Translations under genes and position numbers: made by a program
The notes under the pieces: generated by a model
The model's input: only the letters and a program-made list of their open reading frames with translations
Told to the model about the DNA's origin: nothing
Databases searched by the model: none
DNA from: Bog-159 sp963738375
GTDB lineage: Bacteria; Acidobacteriota; Terriglobia; Bryobacterales; Bryobacteraceae
Direction of reading: 5' to 3'
Length of the DNA stretch: 64,000 bases
Assembly: GCA_963738375.1 (NCBI GenBank)
Contig: CAVTWL010000005.1
Coordinates: 682,001-746,000 of the forward strand
Shown: positions 43,013 to 55,354 of the stretch, piece by piece
Position numbering within the stretch: the stretch's first letter is position 1
Layout: the number at the start of each line of letters is the position of its first letter

Positions 43013-44027
43013 ATGAGCACACTCCAAAACCGCCAGTTCAAGTTGACCTCCCGCCCCGTTGGCATGGTCAAACGAAGCGATTTCGAATTCACCACCACCC
43101 CCGCCGGCGATCCCGGTTCCGGCGAGGTTCTGGTCAAAGTTCTTTACCTGTCTCTCGACCCGGCTATGCGCGGCTGGATGAGCGCAGCCCGGTCCTATAT
43201 CGCGCCCGTCGGCATCGGCGAAGTGATGCGTGCCGGCGGTCTCGGCCGCGTCATCGCCTCCAACGACCCTTCGCTCGCCGCCGGTGATATCGTCGTCGGC
43301 ATGACCGGTGTGCAGGATTACGCCGTAGCACCCGCCGCCGGCTTCATGAAGGTCGATCCCCGACTCGCGCCGCTGCCTCGCTTTCTAAGCTCGCTCGGCA
43401 TGACCGGACTCACCGCGTACTTCGGCCTGATCGATATCGGCCAGCCTAAGGAAGGCGAAACCGTGGTCGTCTCCGCCGCCGCCGGCGCCGTGGGTATGGT
43501 GGTCGGCCAAATCGCCAAACTCAAAGGCGGCCGCGTGGTGGGAATCGCCGGCGGTCCAGAGAAGTGCCGCTATGTGGTGGAAGAGTTAGGCTTCGACGCC
43601 TGCGTGGATTATAAGAACGAAGATGTCGCAGGCCAGCCTCGCCAAGCATTGCCCCAAGGGCATCGATATCTATTTCGATAACGTCGGCGGCGAGATCCTG
43701 GATGTCGCCCTCTCCATGTTAGCCCGCCGCGCGCGCGTCATCATCTGCGGCGCGATCTCTCAGTACAATAATCGCGAAGCCATCCAGGGTCCCCGCAACT
43801 ATCTTTCGCTGCTGGTGAACCACGCCCGCATGGAAGGCTTTGTTGTCTTTCATTACGCTGCCCGCTACGCCGAAGGCCTCCAGGCCCTCGCCGGCTGGAC
43901 CATGGCAGGCAAACTGAAGGGCCGCGAAGATATCGTCGAAGGTCTGGAAACTTTCCCCGATACTTTGCAGAAACTCTTTCGCGGCGAGAACCACGGCAAG
44001 CTACTCATCAAAGTCGCCGCCGAGTAA
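43013..44027 (+). CDS. NADP-dependent MDR reductase (CurA-like), one frame interruption
   Basis: About 338 residues. The frame from MSTLQNRQFKLTSRPVGMVK through VVSAAAGAVGMVVGQIAKLK and KNEDV is intact, then a single shift near 43625 leads to CPKGIDIYFDNVGGEILDVA and FHYAARYAEGLQALAGWTMA. There is no zinc site. The sequence fits the medium-chain prostaglandin-reductase/CurA group that reduces enones. It follows ROK by 23 bases and is probably co-transcribed. Confidence 0.88.
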
Positions 44028-44071
44028 GTCAGTGACTTTTCTGTAGCCAAGAAGCGATAGGATAAGTGAAT

Positions 44072-46818
44072 ATGAAACACCTCCGCCGATTTTCCTTCGT
44101 GCCCGCTGCCGCATTGCTACTCGCGCCGCTGCTGTGCCCCGCGCAAACTCTTCCCGATGGCGTCAAGAGAGTCACTTCCGTCGAAGGCATCACCGAATAC
44201 AGCCTGCCCAACGGTTTGCGATTCCTGGTCTTCCCCGACCCATCCAAGCCCACCATCACCGTGAACATCACGTATCTGGTCGGCTCGCGGCATGAGGGCA
44301 CCGGTGAAGGCGGCATGGCGCACCTGCTGGAACACATGGTGTTCAAAGGCAGCACCAACCACCTGCACATCATGCAGGAGCTCACCGAGCACGGCAGCCG
44401 CCCCAACGGCACCACGGACTTCGATCGCACCAATTACTTCGAAACCTTTCAGGCCAGCGACGTGAACCTGAAGTGGGCGCTCGACCTGGAATCCGACCGC
44501 ATGGTCAACTCTTTTATCAAAAAGGAGGATTTTGACACCGAGTTCTCCGTCGTCCGCAATGAATTCGAAATGGGTGAGAATAACCCCTTCAACGTGCTCT
44601 ACAAGCACACCATGGCAGCGGCTTACACCGCCCATAGTTACGGCCGCCCCGTAATCGGCAATAAGTCGGATGTGGAGCGCGTCACTATGGATCGCCTGCA
44701 GGCTTTCTATCACAAGTATTACCAGCCCGATAACGCCGTACTTACCGTCGCGGGCAAAGTGGATGAGGGCCAGATTGTCACATTGTAAACCAATACTTCG
44801 GCAAGATTCCGCGCCCCACGCGCACTCTGACTCCCACTTACACCGTCGAGCCCATCCAGGATGGCGAGCGCTTGACCATCGTCCGCCGCATCGGCGATAT
44901 CCAGGGAATCTTCGCCGTGTATCATACCCCCGATGGCGGCAATCCCGATCAGCCCGTCCTCGACGTGCTGGCCGGCATCATGGGCGAACCGTCCTCCGGC
45001 CGCCTGTACAAGGCGTTGGTCGACAACAAGAAAGCCACCCAGGTTTTCAGCAATGCAATGCAGTATCAACGAGCCTGGCCTCATCATGTTCGGCGCCATC
45101 CTGAATAAAACGGATTCCCTGGATGAAGCCCGCAACACCATGCTCAGCACCATCGAAGGCGTGATCAAGGAACCGCCCAGCAAAGAAGAAGTGGACCGCG
45201 CGCGCACCCACATCGAGAAGGACCTCGATATGACCTTGCGCGACTCCGAGCGTGTCGGCCTCTTCCTCAGCGAATATCTGGCGCAGGGCGACTGGCGGCT
45301 GCTCTTCCGCGATCGCGATTTGCTGAAAAAGGTGACGCCCGAAGATGTTCAGCGCGTCGCCGCCGCCTACCTGAAGACTTCCAATCAGACCATCGGCGAA
45401 TTCATTCCCGATCCCAAACCCGATCGCGCCGAGATCCCCGCCAAGACCGATGTCGCCGCCGCGCTGAAAGACTACAAGGGCGAAGCCGCCATGTCGGCGG
45501 GCGAAGCCTTCGATCCTTCCCCCAAGAACATCGAATCGCGCTTGCAGCGCTACAACCTGCCCTCCGGCATGAAGGTATCGCTGCTGCAAAAGAAGACGCG
45601 CGGCGCCAGCGTACATGCGTTGATCACTCTGCGCTTCGGCGATCTGGAAAGTTTGAACGGCAAGGATACGGTTGCCGGATTAGCCGGCGCGAGCCTGATC
45701 CGCGGCACCACCAACAAGAACCGGCAGCAGATTCAGGACGAGATCGACCGCCTGAAAGCCCAGCTCAACGTCAACGGCGGCGCCTCCGGCGCCACGGTCA
45801 ACATCGAAACTACCCACGAAAACCTGCCCGCCGTGTTGCGCTTGGCCGGCGGAGATCCTGAAGGAAGCCACCCTGCCCGAAACGGAATTCGAAGAGATCC
45901 GCAAAGAGCAGTTGACTCAATTGGATTTCGGCAAGAGCGAACCGCAATCGCTGGCCTTCACCGAGATCAGCCGCACCATGTATCCCTTCCCCAAGGGCGA
46001 CGTGCGCGCTACCCTCTCCATCCCCGAGGAAATCGACGAAGTGAAAGCCGCCAAGCTTGAAGATGCCAAGGCGTTCTACAAGCATTTCTATGGAGCGTCC
46101 AATGGCCAGCTGGCCGTGGTGGGCGACTTCGATCCCGCCGCAGTCAGGAAAGAAATCGAAGCGCAATTTGGCGCCTGGAAGAGTCCCGCGCATTTTGAGC
46201 GCATCAAGTCCGGCTTCCAGAAAATCGCCCCGGTCAACAAAACCATCGAAACCCCCGACAAAGCAAAATGCGGTGTTCATCGCCTCGACGCGCCTGCCCA
46301 TCTCCGACAAGAGCCCGGACTACCCGGCTTTGCTCATCGGCAACTACATGCTCGGCGGGGGCTTCCTGAATTCGCGCCTCGCCACCCGCATCCGCGTCAA
46401 GGATGGCTTGAGCTACGGCGTTGGTTCCAGCCTCTCCGCGAAATCACAGGAAGAGGACGGCCAGTTCCAGGCCTTCGCCATCGCCGCTCCGCAAAACGTA
46501 GCCAAGGTGGAAATCGCCTTCAACGAAGAAATAAAGCGCGCCTTGGCTGACGGCTTCACCCAGAAAGAACTCGACGACGACCGGGCCGGATGGTTGCAAG
46601 GGCAAACCTTGAACCGCTCCGAGGATGGCTCCCTGGTCCGTGCGCTTGCCACCCGCGATTACGACGGCCGCACCATGCTTTGGGACGAGGAAATGGAGAA
46701 AAAGGTCTCCGCCCTGACCCCTGCCGATATCGCCGCCGCCGTCCGCCGCGCCATCGACCCGGCCCAGATCTCCATAGTAAAAGCCGGCGACTTTAAGAAG
46801 GTGGCCGCAACCAAGTAG
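44072..46818 (+). CDS. exported M16 (insulinase/pitrilysin) double-domain peptidase, frame-interrupted
   Basis: About 910 residues. There is a signal peptide (MKHLRRFSFVPAAALLLAPL). The N-terminal M16 unit carries the inverted zinc motif HLLEH (H84, E87, H88) in GGMAHLLEHMVFKGSTN. The second, inactive half includes LPSGMKVSLLQKKTRGASVH, TMYPFPKGDVRATLSIP and LIGNYMLGGGFLNSRLATRI. The frame shifts near 44787, 45058, 45853 and 46268, always between conserved segments. As a two-domain periplasmic zinc peptidase it probably clears peptides. I take the ATG at 44072; a GTG lies six bases upstream. Confidence 0.88.
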
Positions 46819-46829
46819 GTTCCCACTCC

Positions 46830-46858
46830 AGGCCGGTTTGCGCGTCTCAAGCCGGCCT
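46830..46858 (+). terminator. hairpin after the M16 gene
   Basis: A 7-bp GC-rich stem (AGGCCGG / CCGGCCT) with a 15-base loop lies 12 bases after the stop codon and is followed by CTTCCTCC, a weak pyrimidine tract. It probably ends the ROK-CurA-M16 transcript. Confidence 0.5.
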
Positions 46859-46997
46859 CTTCCTCCAACCCGCTCAAAGGGATTGCCCCGGATTGCCAAC
46901 CCCCTCAGCCGACGGCCGAAGCGCGTTTTTTCAGGCACAAAATGCACCATGAGATCTTGAGATGATGCTGAAGTACTATAGATAAAGAGGTGTTTTC

Positions 46998-49353
46998 ATG
47001 GTGCTTCGTCTGCATCTGGTGCTGCTTTCCTTTTCCGCCCTCTTGTTTTCTCAGGCGCCCACTCTCGCGGTGGACGCCAACTCCAGCCGCAAACCCATCA
47101 GCCCCCTGATCTACGGCATCAACGAATGGAGCGACAACGGGCTCCTTCAGCTAATGCACGTGCCCGTGCTCCGTTGGGGCGGCGACGATGCCACGAGTTA
47201 CAACTGGACGAACAGCGTCAAAAACAACACCGGCGACAATCCCTGGTGCTACGAAAACTATGGCGTCAGCCCCGGTTTCGACGCCTTCCATACCGCCAAC
47301 CTGGTGGCTGGGACGGTCAGCCTGGGAACCATTCCGCTGATGGACTGGTCGCCCAACACCTCCGGCGTATGCAGTTTCAGCGTCAAGAAATACGGCGCCC
47401 AGAAGGCAACGGCGCCCGATAATGCCGATTGCGGGAACGGAGTGCTGCTGAATGGCAACCCGGTGGCGAACGACCCCAACGACGCCTACGTCCCGGTAAC
47501 TACCTCGTTTGCCACGCAATGGGTGCAGCACATCATGTCCAGCTACGGTCCCGCCGCGGCAGGCGGTGTGCGCCTGTGGAGCATGGACAACGAGCCCGAG
47601 TGGTGGTATTCGAATCACGTGGACGTTTATCCGCAGGCCGCCAGCTACGACGACATGCTGGCGCGTAATCTGAAATGGGCGCAGGCCGTAAAGTCGGTCG
47701 ATCCCACGGCGCTGGTCACGGGGCCGGTTCCCGGCGGCTGGTCGGGCATGCTGTTTTCGCGGGTGGATTTCGACAGCGGCTGGGGCACGTCGCCCTACCA
47801 ATACTGGGACAATCCCATCGACCAGAAAGCGCACGGCGGGGTGCCGTGGGTGCCCGTATTACCTGCAGCAGATGGCGCAGTTCGAGAAGACCAACGGCTT
47901 CCGGCTGCTGGATTATCTGGACGTCCACGCGTACATTGCGCCTTCGGGCCTGAGCGGTTCGGTGGGCGATGCCACCATGGAAACCCTGCGGATGACTTCG
48001 ACCCGCGCGCTTTGGGACCCCAATTACCTCGTCCCAGGCGGCGGATTCAACGATGCGACGGGCGCGGAGGTGGCGCCGCACCTGGTCCCACAGATGCAGC
48101 AGTGGATCGACCCGAACTATCCCGGCACCAACCTCGCCATCACCGAATATAGTTGGGGCGCGATCGACAGCATCACCGGAGCCATCGCGCAGGCCGACAT
48201 CCTGGGAATCTTCGGCGCTTACGGCCTTGGCATGGGCACGCTCTGGGGAACGCCCGCCACCACCGATCCCGGCGCGTTTGCCTTCAAGATCTTTCTGAAT
48301 TACGACGGCAGCGGCAGTCAGTTCGGACAGACCGGCGTTTCCGCCACTTCCAGCAATCCCGATACGCTCGCGATCTACGCTGCGCAACGCTCGGATTCCG
48401 CCTTGACTATTCTGGTGCTGAACAAGACCACGGGCGACATCAGCGACTCCATCAGCCTGGCGAATTTCACGCCGGCCGGCACGGCGCAGGTATGGCAGTA
48501 TGGCCAGGCGAATCTGGGAGCAATCGTGCGCCAATCTTCGGATCTCACCGTCGGCGGCAATAGCCTGAACGCCACTTTCCCGGCGTACTCGATGACCCTA
48601 CTGGTGATTCCGCAGGCGCAAAGCGCGATGACCGTGCCGCAGCCGGTGATCTCGTCGGTGACCAGTGCGGCTTCTTATGACGCGTGCGGCGTTTCGCCCG
48701 GTGAGATCGTGGCGATTTTCGGCCAGGGGTTGGGTCCGGCCGGCTTTACTTCATTACAGGTCAATGCGAATCGGACGCTGAGCACTTCGATCGGGGGCGT
48801 GGAGGTCTTTTCAACGGATATCCGGCGGCGATGGTCTATGCGCTGGCGGGACAGTTAAGCGCCATCGTGCCGTACGAACTTGCGGGGCAAAGCCCGCGCA
48901 GGTGGTCGTGATTTACCAGGGCAACGCGTCCGCGCCCTTTCCAGTTGCGATGCCGGCATCGAAGCCGGGAATTTTCACTAACGACGCATCGGGCCAAGGG
49001 CAAGGCGCCGTGCTGAACCTGGATTATAGCCGCAACGGACCCGCCAATCCTGTGCCGCGCGGCGGATATATATTCATCTACGGCACGGGCGAAGGAGTGA
49101 CCACACCGCCGGGCTTGGATGGCCGCATTTCGGGCGACGCCGCTGCCCAAAGTGAATCTGAAGTGCTCGGCGACCATCGGCGGACGAGACGCGTCTCTCA
49201 GTTACTGCGGCGAAGCGCCCGGTTCGACGGCCGGGCTGGTACAGGTGAACGCGTTGATTCCCGAATCCGTCACGCCGGGTAGCGCCGTGCCCGTGTCTAT
49301 TAACATCGGCGTCGGGGCCAGCCAGACCGAACGTGACGATTGCCGTGAAGTGA
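46998..49353 (+). CDS. secreted GH44-type glycosidase 1 with TIGR03437 domain, frame-interrupted
   Basis: Signal peptide, then a GH44-like catalytic domain: LAVDANSSRKPISPLIYGIN, VLRWGGDDATSYNW, SMDNEPEWWYSNHVDVYP with the acid/base Glu (near 47592), a YLDVHAYIAPSG strand, and NLAITEYSWGAIDS with the nucleophile Glu, followed by a beta-sandwich (NKTTGDISDSISLANFTPAG). The C-terminal about 230 residues are the TIGR03437 domain (SAASYDACGVSPGEIVAIFG and YGTGEGVTTPPGLDGR). The frame breaks near 47849, 48813, 48890, 49135 and 49332. GH44 enzymes cut beta-1,4-glucans such as cellulose or xyloglucan. AAAGAGGTG precedes the ATG. Confidence 0.85.
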
Positions 49354-49369
49354 GGGGTAATGCCCTTAG

Positions 49370-51747
49370 ATGCGGATTTTCGTTGCTTCCGTTGTGGGCC
49401 CTGGCTGTTCATGCGCAAACCGCGCCGACGCTGGCGGTAGATGCCAGCGCCAGCCGCCATGCCATCAGTCCTTATATTTACGGCATTAATGCATATGCCG
49501 ACGATGGTCTGGCGGCGCTGATGCACATCCCGTTGCGGCGCTTCGGCGGCGATGCCACCAGCAGTTACAACTGGCAGATCGACGTATCGAACGCGGCGGC
49601 CGATTGGTATTTTGTGAACGGTTCGCAAACCAGCGCGACGCCAGCTTCGACTGCCGGACGACTCGTCGTTCAATCTTTATCACGAGTTCGATTTGCAAAC
49701 GGGTACGGTAAGCCTGGGCACCATTTCGCTGATGGACTGGCGGCCTAAAGACAACTTCAGTTGCAGCTTCGGGGTGATGAAATACGGCCTGCAACAGCAG
49801 AGCGATCCGTACATTCCGGGCTGCGGCAATGGCGTTTTGTCGAGCAACGGGCAGCAGATTGTGAACGATCCGAACGACGCTTACGAGCCGATCGCCGAAG
49901 ACTTATCCGCAGGACTGGATGACTTACCTGATGCACCGTTACGGCCCGGGGAACGCGGGCGGCGTGACTTTGTGGAGCATGGATAATGAGCCGGAGTGGT
50001 GGTACGGAACCCATATCGACATCTACCAAACCCCCGCTACTTACGACGACATGATGGCCCGGAACCTGCGCCTCGCGCAGGCCGTGAAAGCGGTCGATCC
50101 ACGGTGCGCTGGTCACCGGACCCATCCCCTCCGGCTGGATGGGCTACTTTTACTCCCGCGCGGATATGGCGAGCGGCTGGGGCACCGCGCCTTATCAATA
50201 CTGGGACAATCCGACGGACCAAAACGCACATGGCGGCGTCCCATGGGTGCGCTTATTACCTGCAGCAGATGCAGCAATTCGAACAGCAGCACGAATACCG
50301 CTTACTCGACGTTCTGGATATCCACGGATACGTTTCGCCTGGTTCGCTTACGGATACTCCCGGGGACGCCGCTACCGAAGCGCTGCGCATGACTTCGACG
50401 CGCGCGCTGTGGGACCCCAACTACATCGTGCCCGACACGACGTTCCAAATCGGAAGCGCGACTCAGGTGGCGCCGCAACTGATCCCGCGCATGCATCAGT
50501 GGGTCGACCAGAACTATCCCGGCACGAAACTGGCGATCACCGAATACTGGTGGCACGCCCTCGGCAGCATCACCGGAGCGATCGCGCAGGCGGATGTGCT
50601 GGGCATCTTCGGCCAACAGTCGCTCGACTACGCGACTCTCTGGGGCCCCCCCGCGCCCACCGACCCCGGCGCTTTCGCCTTCAAGATCTTCCTGAATTAC
50701 GACGGCAACGGCAGCCAGTTCGGCGCTACCGGCGTTTCGGCCAGCACCAGCGATCCGGATACGCTTTCAATCTTCGCCGCCCAGCGCACCGATTCCGCGT
50801 TGACCGTACTCGTACTGAACAAGACCACCGGCGATATATCCGACACCATCAGCCTCGCCAATTTTACTCCCGCCGGCGCCGCGCAGATCTGGCAGTATGG
50901 GCAGAACAATCTGAACGCAATCGTGCGGGGCACGGATTTGGCCCTTGCCAATGGCGCAGTGACCGCAACCTTTCCAGCCTATTCGATGACGCTGCTGGTT
51001 ATTCCGCAAGCGCAGAGCGCCATGACCGTCCCGCAGCCGGTGGTTGCCGCAGTGACCAGCGCCGCTTCTTACGCCGCCGGTACAGTTTCGCCCGGAGAGA
51101 TCGTCACCGTTTGGGGTCAAGGGCTCGGGCCGGCGGCGCTGGCTCCTCTGCAAGTGAATGCGAATGGGACGCTCAGCAATTCCATCGGCGGCGTGCAGGT
51201 GTTGTTCAATGGCTTTCCGGCGCCGATCGTCTACGCGCTGGGTACGCAGTTGAGCGCCATCGTTCCTTATGAGATCGCGGGCGAGAGCAGCGTCAACGTG
51301 GTGGTGGTTTATCAAGGCAATGCGTCCGCGCCGTATCCGGTAGGGTGGCCGCGTCGAACCACGGCGATCTTTACGAACGATTCATCGGGCCACGGGCAGG
51401 GCGCGATTTTGAACCAGGATTTTACCCGCAACGGCCCCGCGAATCCCGCGCCGCGCGGGCAATATGTTTTCGTTTACGGCACGGGCGAAGGAGTGACCAC
51501 GCCGCCCGGGTTGGACGGCCGGATCTCTGGTACGCCGCTGCCGTCCGTGAATCTGAATTGCTCGGCCACGGTCGCGGGACTGACCGCTTCCATCAACTAT
51601 TGCGGCGAAGCGCCGGGCGCGACTGCGGGGCTGGTGCAGGTGAACGTGCTGATCCCCGCCTCAGCCACACCGGGCAGCGCCGTTCCCTTATCGATTTCCA
51701 TTGGCGGCGCCGCCAGCCAAGCGGGCGTGACCGTAGCGGTGAAGTGA
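49370..51747 (+). CDS. secreted GH44-type glycosidase 2 with TIGR03437 domain, frame-interrupted
   Basis: Paralogue of the preceding gene, starting 17 bases after it. The leader begins MRIFVASVV and continues after a shift near 49393 as LAVHAQTAPTLAVDAS. The catalytic parts include LRRFGGDATSSYNWQIDVS, SMDNEPEWWYGTHIDIYQ and LAITEYWWHALGS, with the same TLWGPPAPTDPGAFAFKIF segment as the third gene. From about 50245 to the stop the frame is clean and ends in a complete TIGR03437 domain (NAASYAAGTVSPGEIV-like, GTGEGVTTPPGLDGRISG). A shift at the G run 50245-50247 matches one in gene 1. Target polymer inferred as beta-glucan. Confidence 0.85.
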
Positions 51748-51749
51748 CC

Positions 51750-54255
51750 ATGAAATCTCTGCTGTTAGCCTTCTGCCTCACCGGCTGGAGCGCCATGGCC
51801 CAGACCGGCCCGGCGTTGTCGATCGATGCCAACGCCAATCGCCACCCGATTTCGCCGGACGTGTACGGCATCAATTTCTACTGGTCGCTTCCCGATCCGA
51901 CTGACCCTTCTTTCCCCGCAGCGGCCGCTGCCGCGCAGTCCATTCGCGCCACCGCGCGCCGCTGGGGCGGCGATACCACCAGCACCTATCATTGGCAGCT
52001 CGATGTAGCCAATATCGCCAACGACTGGTTCTTTGAAGAACTGCCCGGCAGCCTGATGTGCGGCAATTGCGGCTGGACCGCGGGCGCGGCAACATCGATG
52101 CAGCAATATGCCGACCAGGTGCGCACCACCGGCGGAGTCATGCTGGCCACCGTCCCAGTTCTCGGCTGGCTGCCCAAAGCCAGCCAGCAGATGTGCAGCT
52201 ACAACGTCGCCAAGTACGGGAACCAATGCAAGATCGATCCCTACGCGCAATACCATCCCATGACCTGCGGCGACGGCATCGTCTACGACCCGGCCTGCGG
52301 CGATTCCTCCGTCGCCGACGGCAAACAGCCCGCGAATCCCGTCTACATCACCAACGACCCCACAGACGACTACGCGCAGTTCGACCAGACCTTTCAGGTG
52401 CAGTGGATTCAAAGCCTGATGGGACGCTACGGCCAGGGCAACCAGGGCGGCATTTCCATCTGGAGCCTGGACAACGAGCCGATCTGGTGGGATAGCACGC
52501 ATCGCGACACGCACCCTAACCCGAACAGCTACGACGAATTGTTCGCCGTCGATTTGCAGTACGCGCAGGCCGTCAAGCAAGCCGATCCCACGGCGCTGGT
52601 GAGCGGACCGGTGAATGACAATTGGGCATCCCTGTGGATGTCGAAGAAAGATATCGAGGCTGGATGGGCCAGCAGCGGCGGCGGCTGGTGGAGCAATCCG
52701 GTGGATCAAAGCGCGCACGGCGGCACGCCGCTGCTGGCCTGGTATCTGCAGCAGTTCAGCCAATACGAGAAGCAGCATGGCCAGCGCCTGCTCGACTACG
52801 TGGACATGCACACCTACTTCGCGCCGTCCGCGATCAATGACGCCTCTAACGGCGTGACACCCCCGGAAACAACAGCGGTGCAAGCCCTGCGGCTGGAATC
52901 CACGCGGGAATTCTGGGATCCCACTTACATCGATCAGCGGCGATTCCTGGATCGTCGATCCTAACAACAACGGCGCGCCTATCGCTCCTTATTACATCCC
53001 GCGCGTGCAGGCCATCATCGCGCAGAACTACCCGGGCACGAAGCTGGCGCTTACCGAATACCAGTGGTACGCGCTCGACACCATCAACGGCGCGCTGGCC
53101 CAGGCCGACTTGCTGGGCATCTTCGGCGCTTTCGGTTTGGATCTAGCCACGCTTTGGGGACCGCCGTCTCCCACTGATCCGGGCGCCTTCGCCTACAAGA
53201 TTTATCGCAACTATGACGGCATCGGCGGCGCGTTCGGAGAAACCGGCGTGCAGGCCGCCAGCGCGGATCAGAGCCAGCTTGCGGTATACGCGGCGATGCG
53301 TTCGGATTCGAGTTTGACCGCACTGGTCATCAACAAGACCGGCGGGCCGCTCACCAGCACGCTGAGCCTGGCAAATTTCCAGGCCGGCTCGTCCGCCCAG
53401 GTCTGGCAGTACAGCGGCGCGAACCTTGGCGCGATCGTGGCGCAGCCCGGCATCGCGCTAGGCAGCAATACGTTGACCGCCACCTACCCGGCAAACTCCA
53501 TCACCATGCTGGTGATCCCGCCCGCTGCCTTTGCCGTTCCGAAACCGGTCGTCTCGGCGGTCACCAATGCCGCATCGTATGCCCAGTCCGTCGCGCCGGG
53601 GCAGATGGTCGTGGTGTGGGGAACGGGCATGGGCCCGGCTACCCTGGCGGGGCTGGCGCTCGAAGCCAATGGCCTGGTCGCCAACTCCGCCGCCGGCGTA
53701 CGAGTGCTCTTCGACGGCATCCCCGCCCCGGTGGTCTATGCGTCGGCGAACCAAATCGCTGTCGTCACTCCCTACTTCGGCACCATCAATGCGACGACGC
53801 ACGTGCAGGTGGAATATCAGGGCGTGCGCTCCGATCCGTTCGCAGTACCCGTGGCGGCGACCGCGCCCGGGCTATTCACCGCCAACGCTACCGGTACCGG
53901 ACAGGGCGCCATCCTGAATCAGGACAATGTCACGCACAACTCGGCCCAAGCGCCGGCGCCGCGCGGCTCCATCGTGATCTTATGGGGCACCGGCGAGGGC
54001 CTCACCGATCCGCCCGGCGTGGATGGCCGCCTCGCTATCGGCGTGCTGCCCGCTCCGTTGGCGGCTGTTTCGGTCACCATAGGCGGTATGGCCGCCAAGG
54101 TGGATTATGCGGGCGCCGCGCCCTACCTGATGCCCGGCGTGTTTCAGATCAACGCCGAGGTGCCTCAAGGCGTACAGCCGGGCAATAACGTGCCCGTGCT
54201 GGTGACCATCGGCGGCGCTTCCACCCAGGCAGGCGTCACCCTGGCCGTCGAATAA
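51750..54255 (+). CDS. secreted GH44-type glycosidase 3 with TIGR03437 domain, one frame interruption
   Basis: Third tandem paralogue, starting 2 bases after the second. Signal peptide MKSLLLAFCLTGWSAMAQ. It differs from the others by a longer N-terminal insert with cysteines (SLMCGNCGWTAGAATSMQ, SQQMCSYNVAKYGNQCK, MTCGDGIVYDPACGDSS) that may form disulfides. Catalytic segments are SLDNEPIWWDSTHRDTHPNP and KLALTEYQWYALDTINGALA. One shift near 52945 separates the halves. The C-terminus is a complete TIGR03437 domain ending VLVTIGGASTQAGVTLAVE. Likely a related polymer with different specificity. Confidence 0.87.
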
Positions 54256-54277
54256 TAGTTAAACTGTAGAATCAATT

Positions 54278-54448
54278 ATGGCGTTGAGCAAAGATCTACT
54301 GGAAATTCTGGTCTGTCCGTTATGCAAAGCGGATCTCGATCTGAAGCCGGATAATAGTGGCCTGAAGTGCGTCCAGTGCCACCGGGTCTACCCGATCCGA
54401 GACGATATACCGGTCATGCTGGTGGACGAGGCGAAGATCGAAGAGTGA
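54278..54448 (+). CDS. Trm112-like zinc-ribbon protein
   Basis: The 56-residue protein has MALSKDLLEILVCPLCKADL and CVQCHRVYPIRDDIPVML, that is two CxxC knuckles forming a zinc ribbon as in Trm112/YcaR proteins. In bacteria the role is often unknown; small Trm112-like proteins commonly sit beside lipid A and sugar-nucleotide genes. Its stop overlaps the GTG of the glycosyltransferase (GTGA), so it opens the housekeeping operon. Confidence 0.88.
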   Translation: MALSKDLLEILVCPLCKADLDLKPDNSGLKCVQCHRVYPIRDDIPVMLVDEAKIEE

Positions 54449-55354
54449 CGGATCTGCCCATCGGCTGCCGTGTCGCTATCGTCCGGCTGCGCTCGCTGGG
54501 CGATTGCGTGCTCACCACACCCGCGATCGATCTGGCCAAGCGAGCCCGGCCCGATCTGCGCATCGCGGTGGTGGTGGAAGATCGCTTCCGCGCCGTCTTC
54601 GAGCGCAATCCCGATATCGAAGTGTTGCTGGCGCCGAGCTGGCGGCGAACTGCGCGCCTGGTCCCCCGATCTTTGCCTGAACCTGCACGGAGGCAGCCTG
54701 AGCGCCCGCCTGACGGCTCTTTCGGGCGCGCGCTGGCGCGCCGGATTCGCCCATTACCGCTGGCAGCGCCTGTCTACAACGTGCGATCCCGCGCGCGCAG
54801 CAGATTCTCGGCGAGGAGCGCACCGTGCATACCGCCGAACATATGGCGTCGGCGATGTTTTATCTGGGCGTTCCGACAGGCGGAAATTCCGCGGGCGAAA
54901 TTGTTCGCCGCCGCGCACGACCAGCAGGTCGCAGCCTGCGCCGTCATCCATCCGGTCGCCTCGCGAGCCGGATAAAACGTGGCATGCGGCCGGATTTCTG
55001 CGCGCCGCCCAATACCTGCGCGATGCGTTGCACTTGGACGCCCGTCTTCATCGCCGGTCCGGGCGAGGATCTCTCCGCCTTCCGCGAGTACCGCACCATC
55101 GTCGGCGCGCCGCTGGGCGAAATCAAATCGCTGCTGAGCGGGCGCTCGCTGTTCTTCGGCAACGATTCCGGACCGGCCCACATGGCCGCCGCCTTCGGCA
55201 TTCCGGTGGTGGCCATTTTCGGCTCGTCCGACCCCGCCATCTGGCATCCCTGGCGCACTGCCTCGACCGTCATCCAAACGCCGCCGGGCATCGCAATCGG
55301 TCGACGGTGGAACAGGTGCTGGACGCGCTGGAACGCATGCGGGTACACGCATGA
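54445..55354 (+). CDS. GT9 heptosyltransferase-like protein, frame-interrupted
   Basis: About 300 residues across several shifts. MTDLPIGCRVAIVRLRSLGD and CVLTTPAIDLAKRARPDLRI are the GT9 N-terminus; FFGNDSGPAHMAAAFGIPVV and AIFGSSDPAIWHPW give the ADP-heptose site; the end EQVLDALERMRVHA is in the last frame. GT9 enzymes add heptose to the LPS inner core. The gene sits between a Trm112-like and an MsbA-like gene, consistent with outer-envelope assembly. Frames break at about five places in G/C-rich runs. Confidence 0.83.

Noticed and set aside
46957..46982. Sigma-70 promoter upstream of glycosidase 1 (TTGAGA and TATAGA)
   Set aside because: The spacer is only 14 bases, too short for a normal promoter, so I did not list it.
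47848..47850. Programmed ribosomal frameshift in the GH44 genes
   Set aside because: There is no slippery heptamer or downstream pseudoknot, the third paralogue does not need it, and the genes carry several other shifts that look like errors.
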